Assembly: GCA_014860565.1 (NCBI GenBank)
Contig: JACZJN010000134.1
Location: 1-43,000, forward strand
Length of the DNA stretch: 43,000 bases
Direction: 5' to 3'
DNA from: Bacteroidota bacterium
GTDB taxonomy: Bacteria > Bacteroidota > Ignavibacteria > SZUA-365
The position numbers were made by a program, and so were the translations under genes. The notes under the pieces were generated by a model, which searched no databases, was not told the DNA's origin, and saw nothing but the letters and a program-made list of their open reading frames with translations. Positions 9,348-17,536 of this stretch are shown here, piece after piece (the first letter of the stretch is position 1; each line of letters begins with the position of its first letter).

Positions 9348-11717
9348 ATGACACGATTGATGCTGACTGCTGCCTTGCTCTGTCTCCTCGGCGCGTATGC
9401 GCTTTCCCAGGACGTCGTGATCGCGAGAGACAACGGCTCGCCCGCAGGCGCATATTTCAACGCAATCACGTTCATGAACGAATCGGCGATCATTGCCTTC
9501 GATGGTCCCTGCCACGTTCTCGAACTGCGGATCTACTACATGGGAAACGGTCCGGCGAAAGATACGCTCTACGTCGTCGGCGACGCATCCGAAGGCGCGA
9601 TCCCCCCAACCCATTGGGTGTGGGGATACAATACACTTATTCCACCGATTGTTTTCGACTATCCCGGAACACCGGGCTGGTATACCATTGACCTGCGCGG
9701 TGTGAATCTGCGCAGTGACGGCTACGACCGCATCGTCGTGCAGCACTGGCTGAAGAAAGGCGTCGGACCCTGGTTCGCCGTCGATAGCGACAAGCAGACC
9801 ACACCGTACTGGTCTTTCCTGATGGATCCCACCGTGACCAACAGCCTCGGCGGACCGGGTCAGTATTTCCTTGTCACCAACGATTTTATGATTCGTGCTC
9901 TGGTGCAATATGATTTCCCCGCGGGCAACTCCTCAGAGGCCCCGCCGCCGCCCACGCTCCCGGATGTCGCGGTTCAGGCCGGCATTACCAGCGGCGGAAA
10001 TCCGATCAACGCGGCAATCGCCGCCGTGGCGGATTGGAACAGTGATGGCTGGGACGATATCAACATCGGATCGAATTATTTCCAGAACCGCGGTGACGGC
10101 ACGTTTGAAAACGTCGGAGCATCACTCGGCCTCCCCAGCGGCTACGCAGTGTGGGGCGACTTCGACAACGATGGCTATCCCGACGCCTACGTCGTGAACG
10201 GAGGCGACAACGACAAACTCTACCGCAACAACGGCAGCGGAAGCTTTTCCGACGTCACGGCGGTCGCGGGAATAAGCAATCCCGCCCCCACGGTCACGCC
10301 CATCTGGCTCGATTTCGATAATGACGGACAACTCGACCTTTTTCTTGCGAACGGACGTCGCACGGTCAATACCCAGGAGGTCTTCTATCAGGACAAGCTG
10401 TGGCGCAACAACGGCGACGGCACATTTACCGATGTCACCTCCGCCGCAGGCATCGCAGCCGCCGAACCGAGTCCGTACTATGATTGCTGGGGTGCCAGCG
10501 CGTGCGACTACAACAACGACGGACTGACGGATATTTTCGTTTCCACATACCGCCTCGCTCCCGATCTGCTCTACCGCAACAACGGCGATGGGACGTTCAC
10601 TGAAGTGGGCGCCTCCACTGGCGTACGCGGCGTGGAGACCGACGCGCCTCAGTATTTCGGACATGGCATGGGCAGCGACTGGGGCGATTTCGACAACGAT
10701 GGTCTTACCGACCTCGCCGTCGGAAATCTGGGCCATCCAGACTGGCGCGGGGCGGTCTCGAATCCTTCATTGATTTTTCACAACGACAATACCGCGCGGT
10801 TTTCCGAAGTGCATCATGAGATGGGACTCAAATTCCGTGAAATGAATGCCGCCGTGACCTGGGCCGATCTCGACTGCGACGGGTGGCTCGATCTCTGGCA
10901 ATCGCAGTACTCGTACTCAAAGGAAGGGGAAGACGGTGAACCGGGGCGCTATTCCCGCATCTACATGAACAGCGGCGCGCCCAATTTTGAATTGCGTGAC
11001 CGCACCTGGTTCTACGGATGCCAGGTGCATGGCGCGTGGACCGTTTCGCGACTCGATTTTGACAACGACGGAGACATCGATCTGCTCGTCGCCAGTCAGC
11101 ATGAAGGCGTCAAACTTTTCCGCAACGATCTGCCCCGCAGCGGCCGCTGGCTCGCGATCCGTCTCAGCGGGAGTCCCGACGACGGCGTGCCCATGAATGC
11201 GTTCGGATCCCGTGTTGTTGTCTTTGCAGACGGACGACAGTTCACGCGCACCCTGTCCACATCCTCCGCCGGTTCGCGCATGGCTACCAACAGCACTGAA
11301 CTGCATTTCGGTCTCGGTTCCGCGGTCGCCATCGACAGCGTGGTCATTCATTATCCCAACGGCACGACGCAGACGCTCACCACCCTTTCGCCCGACAAGC
11401 GTTACGCGATCGCGTACAACGGGCAGGTCAGCACCGGAATCGCCGACACACACGCCCCGCACGAATGGGAAATATCCGGGGTGCAGCTGGCGAGCGGCAC
11501 ACTGCGCTTCACGCTCGCTTCCGATCTCCCCCTGACCGATGTGCATATTGATGTATATAACACAATCGGCCAGCGCGTGCACAGCATGACGGCGAGTGAA
11601 CTGCGGCCGGGTCCGCAAAGCGTGCAGCTGCCTGTTCGGATGAGCGCCGGACTCCACTTGCTGGTACTCACCTCGGACGGAGAGATGCGCACCACTCGGA
11701 TGATGGTGGCGCCCTGA
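9348..11717 (+). CDS. Secreted FG-GAP/VCBS-repeat protein with ASPIC/UnbV domain and T9SS-type C-terminal domain
   Basis: A 789-residue exported protein. Residues 1-20 are a signal peptide (ends YALS, then QDVV). About 25-190 is an unassigned beta-rich region. From about 210 to 590 there are repeated FG-GAP/VCBS units recognisable by D-x-[DN]-x-D-G motifs such as DFDNDGYPDAYVVNG, DFDNDGQLDLFLANG, DYNNDGLTDIFV, DFDNDGLTDLAVGN and DFDNDGDIDLLVAS; these loops bind calcium in beta-propellers. About 600-690 matches the ASPIC/UnbV domain (GSRVVVF, TNSTELHFGLG, VIHYPNG). The last 80 residues (VHIDVYNTIGQRVHSM to the end) resemble a T9SS type A sorting domain, so the protein is probably carried across the outer membrane and anchored. 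The next gene starts 72 bases later in the same direction and has a similar C-terminal domain. The ligand is unknown. Confidence 0.9.
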   Translation: MTRLMLTAALLCLLGAYALSQDVVIARDNGSPAGAYFNAITFMNESAIIAFDGPCHVLELRIYYMGNGPAKDTLYVVGDASEGAIPPTHWVWGYNTLIPPIVFDYPGTPGWYTIDLRGVNLRSDGYDRIVVQHWLKKGVGPWFAVDSDKQTTPYWSFLMDPTVTNSLGGPGQYFLVTNDFMIRALVQYDFPAGNSSEAPPPPTLPDVAVQAGITSGGNPINAAIAAVADWNSDGWDDINIGSNYFQNRGDGTFENVGASLGLPSGYAVWGDFDNDGYPDAYVVNGGDNDKLYRNNGSGSFSDVTAVAGISNPAPTVTPIWLDFDNDGQLDLFLANGRRTVNTQEVFYQDKLWRNNGDGTFTDVTSAAGIAAAEPSPYYDCWGASACDYNNDGLTDIFVSTYRLAPDLLYRNNGDGTFTEVGASTGVRGVETDAPQYFGHGMGSDWGDFDNDGLTDLAVGNLGHPDWRGAVSNPSLIFHNDNTARFSEVHHEMGLKFREMNAAVTWADLDCDGWLDLWQSQYSYSKEGEDGEPGRYSRIYMNSGAPNFELRDRTWFYGCQVHGAWTVSRLDFDNDGDIDLLVASQHEGVKLFRNDLPRSGRWLAIRLSGSPDDGVPMNAFGSRVVVFADGRQFTRTLSTSSAGSRMATNSTELHFGLGSAVAIDSVVIHYPNGTTQTLTTLSPDKRYAIAYNGQVSTGIADTHAPHEWEISGVQLASGTLRFTLASDLPLTDVHIDVYNTIGQRVHSMTASELRPGPQSVQLPVRMSAGLHLLVLTSDGEMRTTRMMVAP

Positions 11718-11789
11718 AGAGATGCACACGGGTTTCTCACGCCGATGTTGTAGTTTGAACATGTATTCGATCAATTATTTGGAAGTCCC

Positions 11790-13469
11790 ATGAAACGTCT
11801 GATTCTCCTGTTGTCGATCGTTGTTCTCGCACTCCCCCTCCATGCGCAGCTGCTCGAGAAAGTGACGGTCAAGGAAATGCTGCCGACGGTGATCGGCAAG
11901 GCGCAAACCGAATTCGCCTCGGACGTCGTTCTCACCAACGCCCTGTTTTTCGGCTTCGAGTATCAGGGCGTCAAGCTTGAGCTTGACCTGACGAACGGCA
12001 AGGCCACCGGATGGCTGTATCGACTGTATTCCACGGCGCTTGATTCGAGCGTCTATTATATCGGCGCACGGATTCCGCTCCTCGGGGACCAGGCCGTCAA
12101 ACTCCCTCTCGACACCATTACCCAGTATTTTCCGGTCACGATCGGCATCACGCAGATGACCGAGCCCTGGGTAGACAGTGACGTCGCGCTGCAGGGCTCG
12201 AAAGACGGTGGTGCGGAGACCTTCCTGCAGAGCAATCCTGATGCAAGCGTTCCATTCGCTTTTGCGATAAACAATCCTCTGCCGAACCGCTACATCCCTC
12301 AGGGACAGTACTGGTTTTTCCGCTACGTCGCGTCCGCCGACACACTGACCTGTCTTGTTGATGCGAGTACCGGCCTGCCTTTTCGCTGCATTTCGGGAAA
12401 TGCGCCAACCATCATTTCCCTTCCCAAGACGACGGCCCGCGTCGGACAGCTCTACACGTACGAAGCGCAGGCGTATGGCGAACCGGCACCGACGTACACG
12501 CTCGCCACGGCTCCCGCCGGGATGTCCATCGACGCCGCGACCGGGCGCGTTACGTGGACGCCTGCCGCAGGACAGGAAGGGATGCAGAACGTGACCCTCG
12601 TCGCCAGCAATCAGTCGGGAAGTGATTCGCAATCCTTCCAGATCAACGTATCCGGCGCAGCGTCCGGGCCGACCGTCACATCGACCGCGGTCACCGAGGC
12701 GGAGGCAGGGAAACAGTACGCCTATCAAGTGGTCGTGAACGGGACCCCGCCGATCACCTACGCGCTTGCGGAAAGCCCGGCGGGAATGCTCATTGATCCG
12801 GCACGCGGAAGAGTGGCGTGGACTCCGACACGCCTGCAGGCCGGGCCGCACCCCGTGCGGATCACGGTGACAAACAGTGCCGGCACGGGCGAGCAGAGCT
12901 ATACGCTCGAAGTCTACAAGACCCCGATCATCGCCGCCGTCCCCAACCAGCGCATCGGTCCGGACAAGCCGTTCTGGTACCAGACTTCCATTGATGCGCG
13001 TCCCGATCCGACGTACGCGATCAACGCCGGTCCTGCGGGACTGACAATCGATCCGAGCAGCGGCATGATCAACTGGACGCCCACCGATCAGCAGATCGGG
13101 ACACACACTGTGCTGTTCGAAGCGAGCAACCGTTTTGGTAAGCATCAACAGTCGTTTGAAATTGAAGTCGACGCCACGGTCGGGGTCGACCGTGATCCCC
13201 AGCCTTTTGCATTCAGAGTCCTCTCCCAGTATCCGCATCCGGCGACGAATTCGCTGTCGGTGGGCGTCATTTTCGGCTCCGCCCCCGCAATCGATATCGA
13301 CATGTTCGATGCGCTCGGCCGCCTGATGGGATCACGCCGCGAGGCAGCCTTGCCCGGTACGAGAATGACGCTCGTACTGTCGACCGCAGAGTTGCAGCCC
13401 GGACTGTATTTCTACCGCGTGCGCGGCGGCGCGGAACAGCAGCTGCGAAGCTTCGTCGTGTCGCGCTGA
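11790..13469 (+). CDS. Secreted protein with putative Ig-like (He_PIG) repeats and T9SS-type C-terminal domain
   Basis: A 559-residue exported protein. Residues 1-19 are a signal peptide (LPLHA, then QLLEKV). About 20-200 is an unassigned domain. Three related Ig-like units follow at about 205-290, 295-375 and 380-465, each with the putative-Ig hallmarks: a P-x-Y-T/A-L-x-x-x-P-x-G-[ML]-x-I-D segment and a [RM]-[VI]-x-W-T-P strand (seen as GRVTWTP, GRVAWTP, GMINWTP). The C-terminal 85 residues (FAFRVLSQYPHPATNS, IDMFDALGRLMGS, LQPGLYFYRV) fit a T9SS type A sorting domain. A GGAAG ribosome site precedes the ATG. It is probably a cell-surface or released structural or adhesive protein; no catalytic motif is seen. 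A strong terminator follows at 13550. Confidence 0.87.
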   Translation: MKRLILLLSIVVLALPLHAQLLEKVTVKEMLPTVIGKAQTEFASDVVLTNALFFGFEYQGVKLELDLTNGKATGWLYRLYSTALDSSVYYIGARIPLLGDQAVKLPLDTITQYFPVTIGITQMTEPWVDSDVALQGSKDGGAETFLQSNPDASVPFAFAINNPLPNRYIPQGQYWFFRYVASADTLTCLVDASTGLPFRCISGNAPTIISLPKTTARVGQLYTYEAQAYGEPAPTYTLATAPAGMSIDAATGRVTWTPAAGQEGMQNVTLVASNQSGSDSQSFQINVSGAASGPTVTSTAVTEAEAGKQYAYQVVVNGTPPITYALAESPAGMLIDPARGRVAWTPTRLQAGPHPVRITVTNSAGTGEQSYTLEVYKTPIIAAVPNQRIGPDKPFWYQTSIDARPDPTYAINAGPAGLTIDPSSGMINWTPTDQQIGTHTVLFEASNRFGKHQQSFEIEVDATVGVDRDPQPFAFRVLSQYPHPATNSLSVGVIFGSAPAIDIDMFDALGRLMGSRREAALPGTRMTLVLSTAELQPGLYFYRVRGGAEQQLRSFVVSR

Positions 13470-13549
13470 TGTCTGCCGGCGCTTCTGGCGTCGGCCCATG
13501 AACACAGGCGCTGTATCCACGCATCCTGAAATACCATCAAGAAAACCGG

Positions 13550-13582
13550 AACGCCGGGTGTATGTTCACCCGGCGTTTTTTT
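13550..13582 (+). terminator. Intrinsic terminator after the Ig-like protein gene
   Basis: Stem AACGCCGGGTG (13550-13560), loop TATGTT, complementary arm CACCCGGCGTT (13567-13577), within a T-run ending at 13582. The stop codon of the convergent hydrolase gene (13566-13568) lies at the loop/arm junction, so the hairpin is partly coding on the other strand. Confidence 0.85.
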
Positions 13583-14390
13583 CGATCAGCGGAGCGGCCC
13601 ATTCGAGGGTCTCCGCCAGTACGATCGGTCGCGTCTGTAGGTGGGGACTGTGTCCCGTCCCATGCAGCCAGAGAATATCCGACTGCCCGCGCACATGCTC
13701 CGCGATGGCATCGACCTGTTTACGGCTCCCGTAATCATCCTCATCCCCTTGCACGATCAGCACGGGGCAACGAATGGCATGCAGGTCATCCAGCATGTTC
13801 CACTCCGCGAGAGCGGGATCGAGCCAGGTGTCAGCCCAGGAACTGAACAGCGTCGCGGTTTTCTCACCATGGAATCGCGCCAGCTTCATCGGGAGATCCG
13901 TTGTCTGGAACCGCTCGCGTGCATCGCGGATGCCGTTGATCGTTACATCCTCGATGACGACATGCGCGGCTTCCGAAACGACGCCCACCACCGAGTCGGG
14001 AAATGATGATGCAAATTTCAGCGCGATTGTTGCGCCGTCGCTGTGCCCGAACAGCAGCGGACGACGCACATTCAATGCCTGCAGCAAACCATGGAGATAG
14101 ACCTCCGCTTCCTCCCGATAGAAATCCAGATCCCACGCTTTCCGCTGGGGGGTGGAGTGCCCGCTGCCGACACGGTCGTAGACAATGCCGTCGCAGCCCG
14201 ACGCCTTGCATAATTCGAAGGGAAAACTTTTCCACTGGCCGACGCTGCCGAGAGCTTCATGCAGGAAAACCCACGTGGGCCGCACTTCCTCGGATTCCGG
14301 GGAGGCATGCAGCAGCAATTTGACAAACAGGCCGTCGTCCCCGACCGGTACGTGAAACTGTCTTTCTATTATGCGTGTATTCTCCATCAC
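13566..14390 (-). CDS. Alpha/beta-hydrolase fold enzyme
   Basis: A 274-residue cytoplasmic hydrolase (no signal peptide). The nucleophile elbow is GHSDG with Ser117. The acid is expected at GDEDDYG (D217 or D219) and the catalytic His in GTGHSPHLQ (H247), giving the usual order Ser-Asp-His. The oxyanion region is VFLHEALGS (41-49), and YDRVGSGHS follows the standard beta4 position. Length is normal for the family (260-300). The substrate cannot be inferred: esterase, lactonase and C-C hydrolase members share these motifs. The start could equally be the second Met at 14387. The 71 bases upstream separate it from a deleted DinB gene on the same strand, with no sign of coupling. Confidence 0.85.
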   Translation of the reverse strand: MMENTRIIERQFHVPVGDDGLFVKLLLHASPESEEVRPTWVFLHEALGSVGQWKSFPFELCKASGCDGIVYDRVGSGHSTPQRKAWDLDFYREEAEVYLHGLLQALNVRRPLLFGHSDGATIALKFASSFPDSVVGVVSEAAHVVIEDVTINGIRDARERFQTTDLPMKLARFHGEKTATLFSSWADTWLDPALAEWNMLDDLHAIRCPVLIVQGDEDDYGSRKQVDAIAEHVRGQSDILWLHGTGHSPHLQTRPIVLAETLEWAAPLIEKNAG

Positions 14391-14461
14391 GCGTCACTCC
14401 AATAACATTTGTATGCTATTCCTATTCAGGGAATTCCCCTCACCGCACCGTCAAGATTCGA

Positions 14462-14635
14462 TCAGGGATGGGGTGGCAATCCGTATGTGCTCCACTCCTC
14501 CCGCGACGGGCCGTAGATGCCGGGAACGAGCAAGCCGGCCTGGCGCATCAGCACGGTCAGCTGTGCGAACACCTTCATGGCATTCTCTACTTCCTGATTC
14601 CAATCATCGAGAAATTCCTGCAAGGTATGATACAT
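14462..14635 (-). pseudogene. DinB-family gene with large internal deletion
   Basis: A 57-residue frame starting at ATG 14635, preceded by GGAG about 6 bases upstream. The first 24 residues (MYHTLQEFLDDWNQEVENAM and on) look like the first helix of a DinB-family protein; the last 30 (QLTVLMRQAGLLVPGIYGPS, then REEWSTYG) match the extreme C-terminus of the same family, where an HHRGQ-T-VxLRQAG-xxVPGIYGP motif is usual. The middle of a normal 150-170-residue DinB protein, including the metal-binding histidines, is absent. The two ends are joined in frame at the residues AQLT. I infer an in-frame deletion of about 100-110 codons, leaving a product without the four-helix core or metal site. A real small protein is possible but less likely. 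An intact distant DinB gene lies at 18953. Confidence 0.65.
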
Positions 14636-14719
14636 TCCGATCTCCAGAGTCGTGGTAGAATATTCTTCGACTGCCAATCTACGCGATATCGCGAGGTGAA
14701 TCCAGTGCGGGGACAACGG

Positions 14720-14759
14720 AAAAGGACCGGCGACTGTGGATGGTATCGCCGGTCCTTTT
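14720..14759 (-). terminator. Terminator of the serpin gene (symmetrical)
   Basis: Perfect 14-base inverted repeat AAAAGGACCGGCGA / TCGCCGGTCCTTTT (14720-14733, 14746-14759) with a 12-base loop. It lies 24 bases after the serpin stop on the minus strand and ends in TTTT on either strand. Confidence 0.75.
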
Positions 14760-14782
14760 CTTCGGGGAAAAACCACGTGCGG

Positions 14783-16000
14783 CTATTCCCCCGGATTCGT
14801 CACCTGTCCGATAAAGAGGATCGCGCCGGAATTCCGTTCATGAATCACGAAGACAAACGGGTGGTCGACGCGCATGACCGGCGGCATGGAGGTAGTTCCC
14901 ATTTCGACCGAGGTCGCCGCGGCAGCTTCCGTCCCTTCCTCGTTCACCATCACATAGGTTTTATGCTTCACATTCGTGATGTACAATTTGCGGTCGCGGT
15001 TGATGCCCGAAAAATCAGCGAGATCCGGATCGAAGGCGCGTTCCATCCCCATGCTCTTGAGCATCTCATTGAGTCCCACTTCGTATTCGAGGGTGAAACG
15101 CGGCAGCTGCAAATCCATCTCGGTATCCTGCAACTTCGACTGCCAGGCCGCCCACTGTTCCGAAAGCAGCGCATCGCGCACTTGCCCCAGGGTCACTCCG
15201 GGCCGCGGCAGTATCACCGCCATGCTGTAGCGATCCCATCCATAGGGCAGATCCGCGATTTCCACGAGTTCTCCCTGATGGTAGCGCATTGAACCCGAAC
15301 GGTTCATCATCTTGATATTCTTCCGCCCGCCATCGATAGTCATGAAAATATCATCGCGTGTTTTCTGCGCGTCGAACTGCTCCGCCCAACTGCCCTTGAA
15401 ATACACGGCGTTGATCAGGTACATCATCACGAGATCCGGGATGGGGGTGCTGACGATGTCGGGAATCTTGCCCTGTGTCATCTGGCTCACCCAGGCATTG
15501 ATGATATCCGCGGCATCCGCGCGGGAAAAATCAAGCGTGCGTATTTCGGCGTCAAAATAGTAGCGATTGGAATCGACGAACGCCTGCTCGAGCGGAAAAC
15601 CCTCACGGCTCCAGATCGAATTCGCGATGTCGAGACGCACCCGGGGATCGATACCGCGCAGCAGGTCGAGCAGGCTGCGGTAGGACTGGTTGATTTCACT
15701 CTGCGTCATATCCGCGAAATGCAGCGCCTGCCGCATCCCCAACCATGTTTCGCCAGCCGCACCGTTTACCGTCATTCCCAAGGCCATCGAGACGCTCAGC
15801 GGTGAGAGGAAGATATTGGCGTCGGGGGTCGAGGCGGCAACCGAACGAAAGAGGGTGATACCGAAACTCGTGTTGGCGCGTGCCAGCGCGAGTTCCCCGC
15901 TGCTGATCGGGCGCACGGGAGTCGGAGTTTCAGGCCCCGTACTCTCTTCTGAACAGGAAAGAAGCATCAGGGGTAACAGGAGAAGGACAATTCGTTTCAT
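14783..16000 (-). CDS. Serpin (serine protease inhibitor), predicted lipoprotein
   Basis: A 405-residue serpin expected to trap serine or cysteine proteases by the suicide loop-insertion mechanism. The start is the ATG at 15998-16000: GGAGG lies 5 bases upstream, and the product opens with a lipoprotein signal (MKRIVLLLLPLMLLSCSEES, lipobox Cys16), so the protein is membrane-anchored facing the periplasm or cell surface. Family motifs include NIFLSPLSVSMALGM, INAVYFKGSW, and the C-terminal DHPFVFVIHERNSGAILFIG. The reactive-centre hinge EEGTEAAAAT (354-363) has the small-residue pattern of inhibitory serpins. Counting against alpha-1-antitrypsin puts P1-P1' near Thr370-Ser371, suggesting an elastase-like rather than trypsin-like target (inference). 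The full length of about 380 residues after the lipid anchor is normal. The target protease is unknown; the nearby rhomboid is an intramembrane enzyme and an unlikely target. Confidence 0.93.
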   Translation of the reverse strand: MKRIVLLLLPLMLLSCSEESTGPETPTPVRPISSGELALARANTSFGITLFRSVAASTPDANIFLSPLSVSMALGMTVNGAAGETWLGMRQALHFADMTQSEINQSYRSLLDLLRGIDPRVRLDIANSIWSREGFPLEQAFVDSNRYYFDAEIRTLDFSRADAADIINAWVSQMTQGKIPDIVSTPIPDLVMMYLINAVYFKGSWAEQFDAQKTRDDIFMTIDGGRKNIKMMNRSGSMRYHQGELVEIADLPYGWDRYSMAVILPRPGVTLGQVRDALLSEQWAAWQSKLQDTEMDLQLPRFTLEYEVGLNEMLKSMGMERAFDPDLADFSGINRDRKLYITNVKHKTYVMVNEEGTEAAAATSVEMGTTSMPPVMRVDHPFVFVIHERNSGAILFIGQVTNPGE

Positions 16001-16098
16001 CGGGACCTCCATCTTTCGCGGGGGGATGGGCCACAAACGCTATCTACGGTCGCGCTTGACGCTCGCTGTGACGCGCAGCATGCACAGAGCGTGCAGGA

Positions 16099-17502
16099 TC
16101 AGAACCCGATCGCAACGCCGAAAGTGAAATTGAGTTTCGTCGTATAATACGACATATCATCCACAGTATAGCGGAGCATGCCGCCTTCGATGCCGACGTT
16201 CAGCATGGAAAAATTCGAAGGATACATCTCCAGACCTGCACGCACTTTGCCCAGTGGACCGAGCTTTGTCGCCCCGACGAATGTGCGAAGATAGGGATAG
16301 ACGACATCGAACAGTCCGTATTCCGGGAGGGACAATTTCCAGACCGCTCCGACCAGATCGAGCATTCGATTCTCACGCTGCGGTCCGGTGATCCACTGAG
16401 CGGGCGGTGTATACATTTGCTGGACCGACTGATCGAGCACGACGGGAGCAGCGAGCGCGACGTCGGTGCGCTGATATTCCCGGCCGAAATTTTCGCGACC
16501 GTATTCAAATCCGAACGCGTGATGCTCCGTCGCCTTGTAGACTACGCTGATGGCCATGTTCTCGAACACCTTGTGCGAATTATGCTGCAAGTCGACGTCG
16601 GGATAGGACGTCCCGTAGTACTTGCGCAGTTCAAACACCAGATTCGAGAGAAAACTTGTCTGCGGTCCCGGCTGGAAGAATTTCCACGGCGGATCGATTG
16701 TCGGTACTTCGTTGATCACCACCTCGTCATGGTCGAGCCGCAGGTCCTGCACATGCTCACCCGGATGTTCCTGCGGTCCGAGCAGGGCGATCGACCGCGG
16801 GACCGGAAGTTCGCCGGGTTGCCCTGCTCCCTGCGCAAGCTGCATGCCCCCGGACGAAGTGGCTGCATCCCGCGCATTGAAAGATTCCGTCCGCCTTTCG
16901 GTCGAGGTCTTCGTCTGGCTGGCCGTACCCGCTGCCTGATCCGACGCGACCACCCGCTGATCCGACGGGATCGCGTGCTGATAAGCCGGGACCCGCGGTT
17001 CATCAGCCGGCATCTGATCCGACCAATCAACCGGATTATTGTCGGCACGCTGGGATACCGCATCTGCGTTCGCATTGTCCGTCGAGCTCTTTGCATTTTC
17101 CATCGAGCTCACCGTTGATCCTTCCGGACCGTAGATGCTGAACAGCAGCACGGCCGTGGCGATGGCGGAAAGCGCCGCGGTATAGATGTATTTCCGATTT
17201 TCGACGAGTCTGGAGTGCAGGCTGAGCAGCGCCGCACCCGCGCCGCTGCGCAGACGCTGGGCCCGTGTGAGTGTGGACTCTACAGGAGGAGTGAGGCCGA
17301 GCGTTGTAAACAACTGTTGGGACACATGCGACGGTGTCGTAATCCCGGCCACATCCTCCTGTATCATCGAATGCAACTTCAGATGCGCAGTGAATTCCCT
17401 GCGCAATTCCGGATCGAGGGCCATCTGCCCGAAGAGGATATCCTCGAGCGGCTCTTCGAGTCCTTCGTCAAAAAAGCGGTGAAGTAATTCCGTGTGCTGC
17501 AT
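16099..17502 (-). CDS. Fused anti-sigma factor / transmembrane / C-terminal outer-membrane-like barrel protein
   Basis: A 467-residue protein with an unusual layout. Residues 1-75 resemble the N-terminal anti-sigma domain of the second ECF module (both have an L-x-x-x-[FY], LF, [DN]PE, R-x-x-HL pattern and a conserved VxxxL stretch). No signal peptide precedes it. A single hydrophobic helix lies at 105-124 (YIYTAALSAIATAVLLFSIY). A low-complexity Ser/Thr/Asp/Gln linker of about 160 residues follows. Residues about 285-467 show alternating beta-strands and end LNFTFGVAIGF with a terminal Phe, as in outer-membrane barrels; this part resembles the C-terminus of the separate barrel protein at 23878. 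Cytoplasmic N-terminus and outer-membrane C-terminus would require one chain to span both membranes. It starts 34 bases after the ECF sigma gene. Alternative: the C-terminal domain is a soluble periplasmic beta-domain. Homology to anti-sigma factors is inferred from pattern and position. Confidence 0.7.
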   Translation of the reverse strand: MQHTELLHRFFDEGLEEPLEDILFGQMALDPELRREFTAHLKLHSMIQEDVAGITTPSHVSQQLFTTLGLTPPVESTLTRAQRLRSGAGAALLSLHSRLVENRKYIYTAALSAIATAVLLFSIYGPEGSTVSSMENAKSSTDNANADAVSQRADNNPVDWSDQMPADEPRVPAYQHAIPSDQRVVASDQAAGTASQTKTSTERRTESFNARDAATSSGGMQLAQGAGQPGELPVPRSIALLGPQEHPGEHVQDLRLDHDEVVINEVPTIDPPWKFFQPGPQTSFLSNLVFELRKYYGTSYPDVDLQHNSHKVFENMAISVVYKATEHHAFGFEYGRENFGREYQRTDVALAAPVVLDQSVQQMYTPPAQWITGPQRENRMLDLVGAVWKLSLPEYGLFDVVYPYLRTFVGATKLGPLGKVRAGLEMYPSNFSMLNVGIEGGMLRYTVDDMSYYTTKLNFTFGVAIGF

Positions 17503-17536
17503 GGGTACTATCTATATTCTCGTCTGACAAATCAAC

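Noticed and set aside
14682-14693. 12-base palindrome CGCGATATCGCG near the deleted DinB gene
   Set aside because: Short and GC-rich palindromes are expected by chance in this composition; no second copy was noticed.
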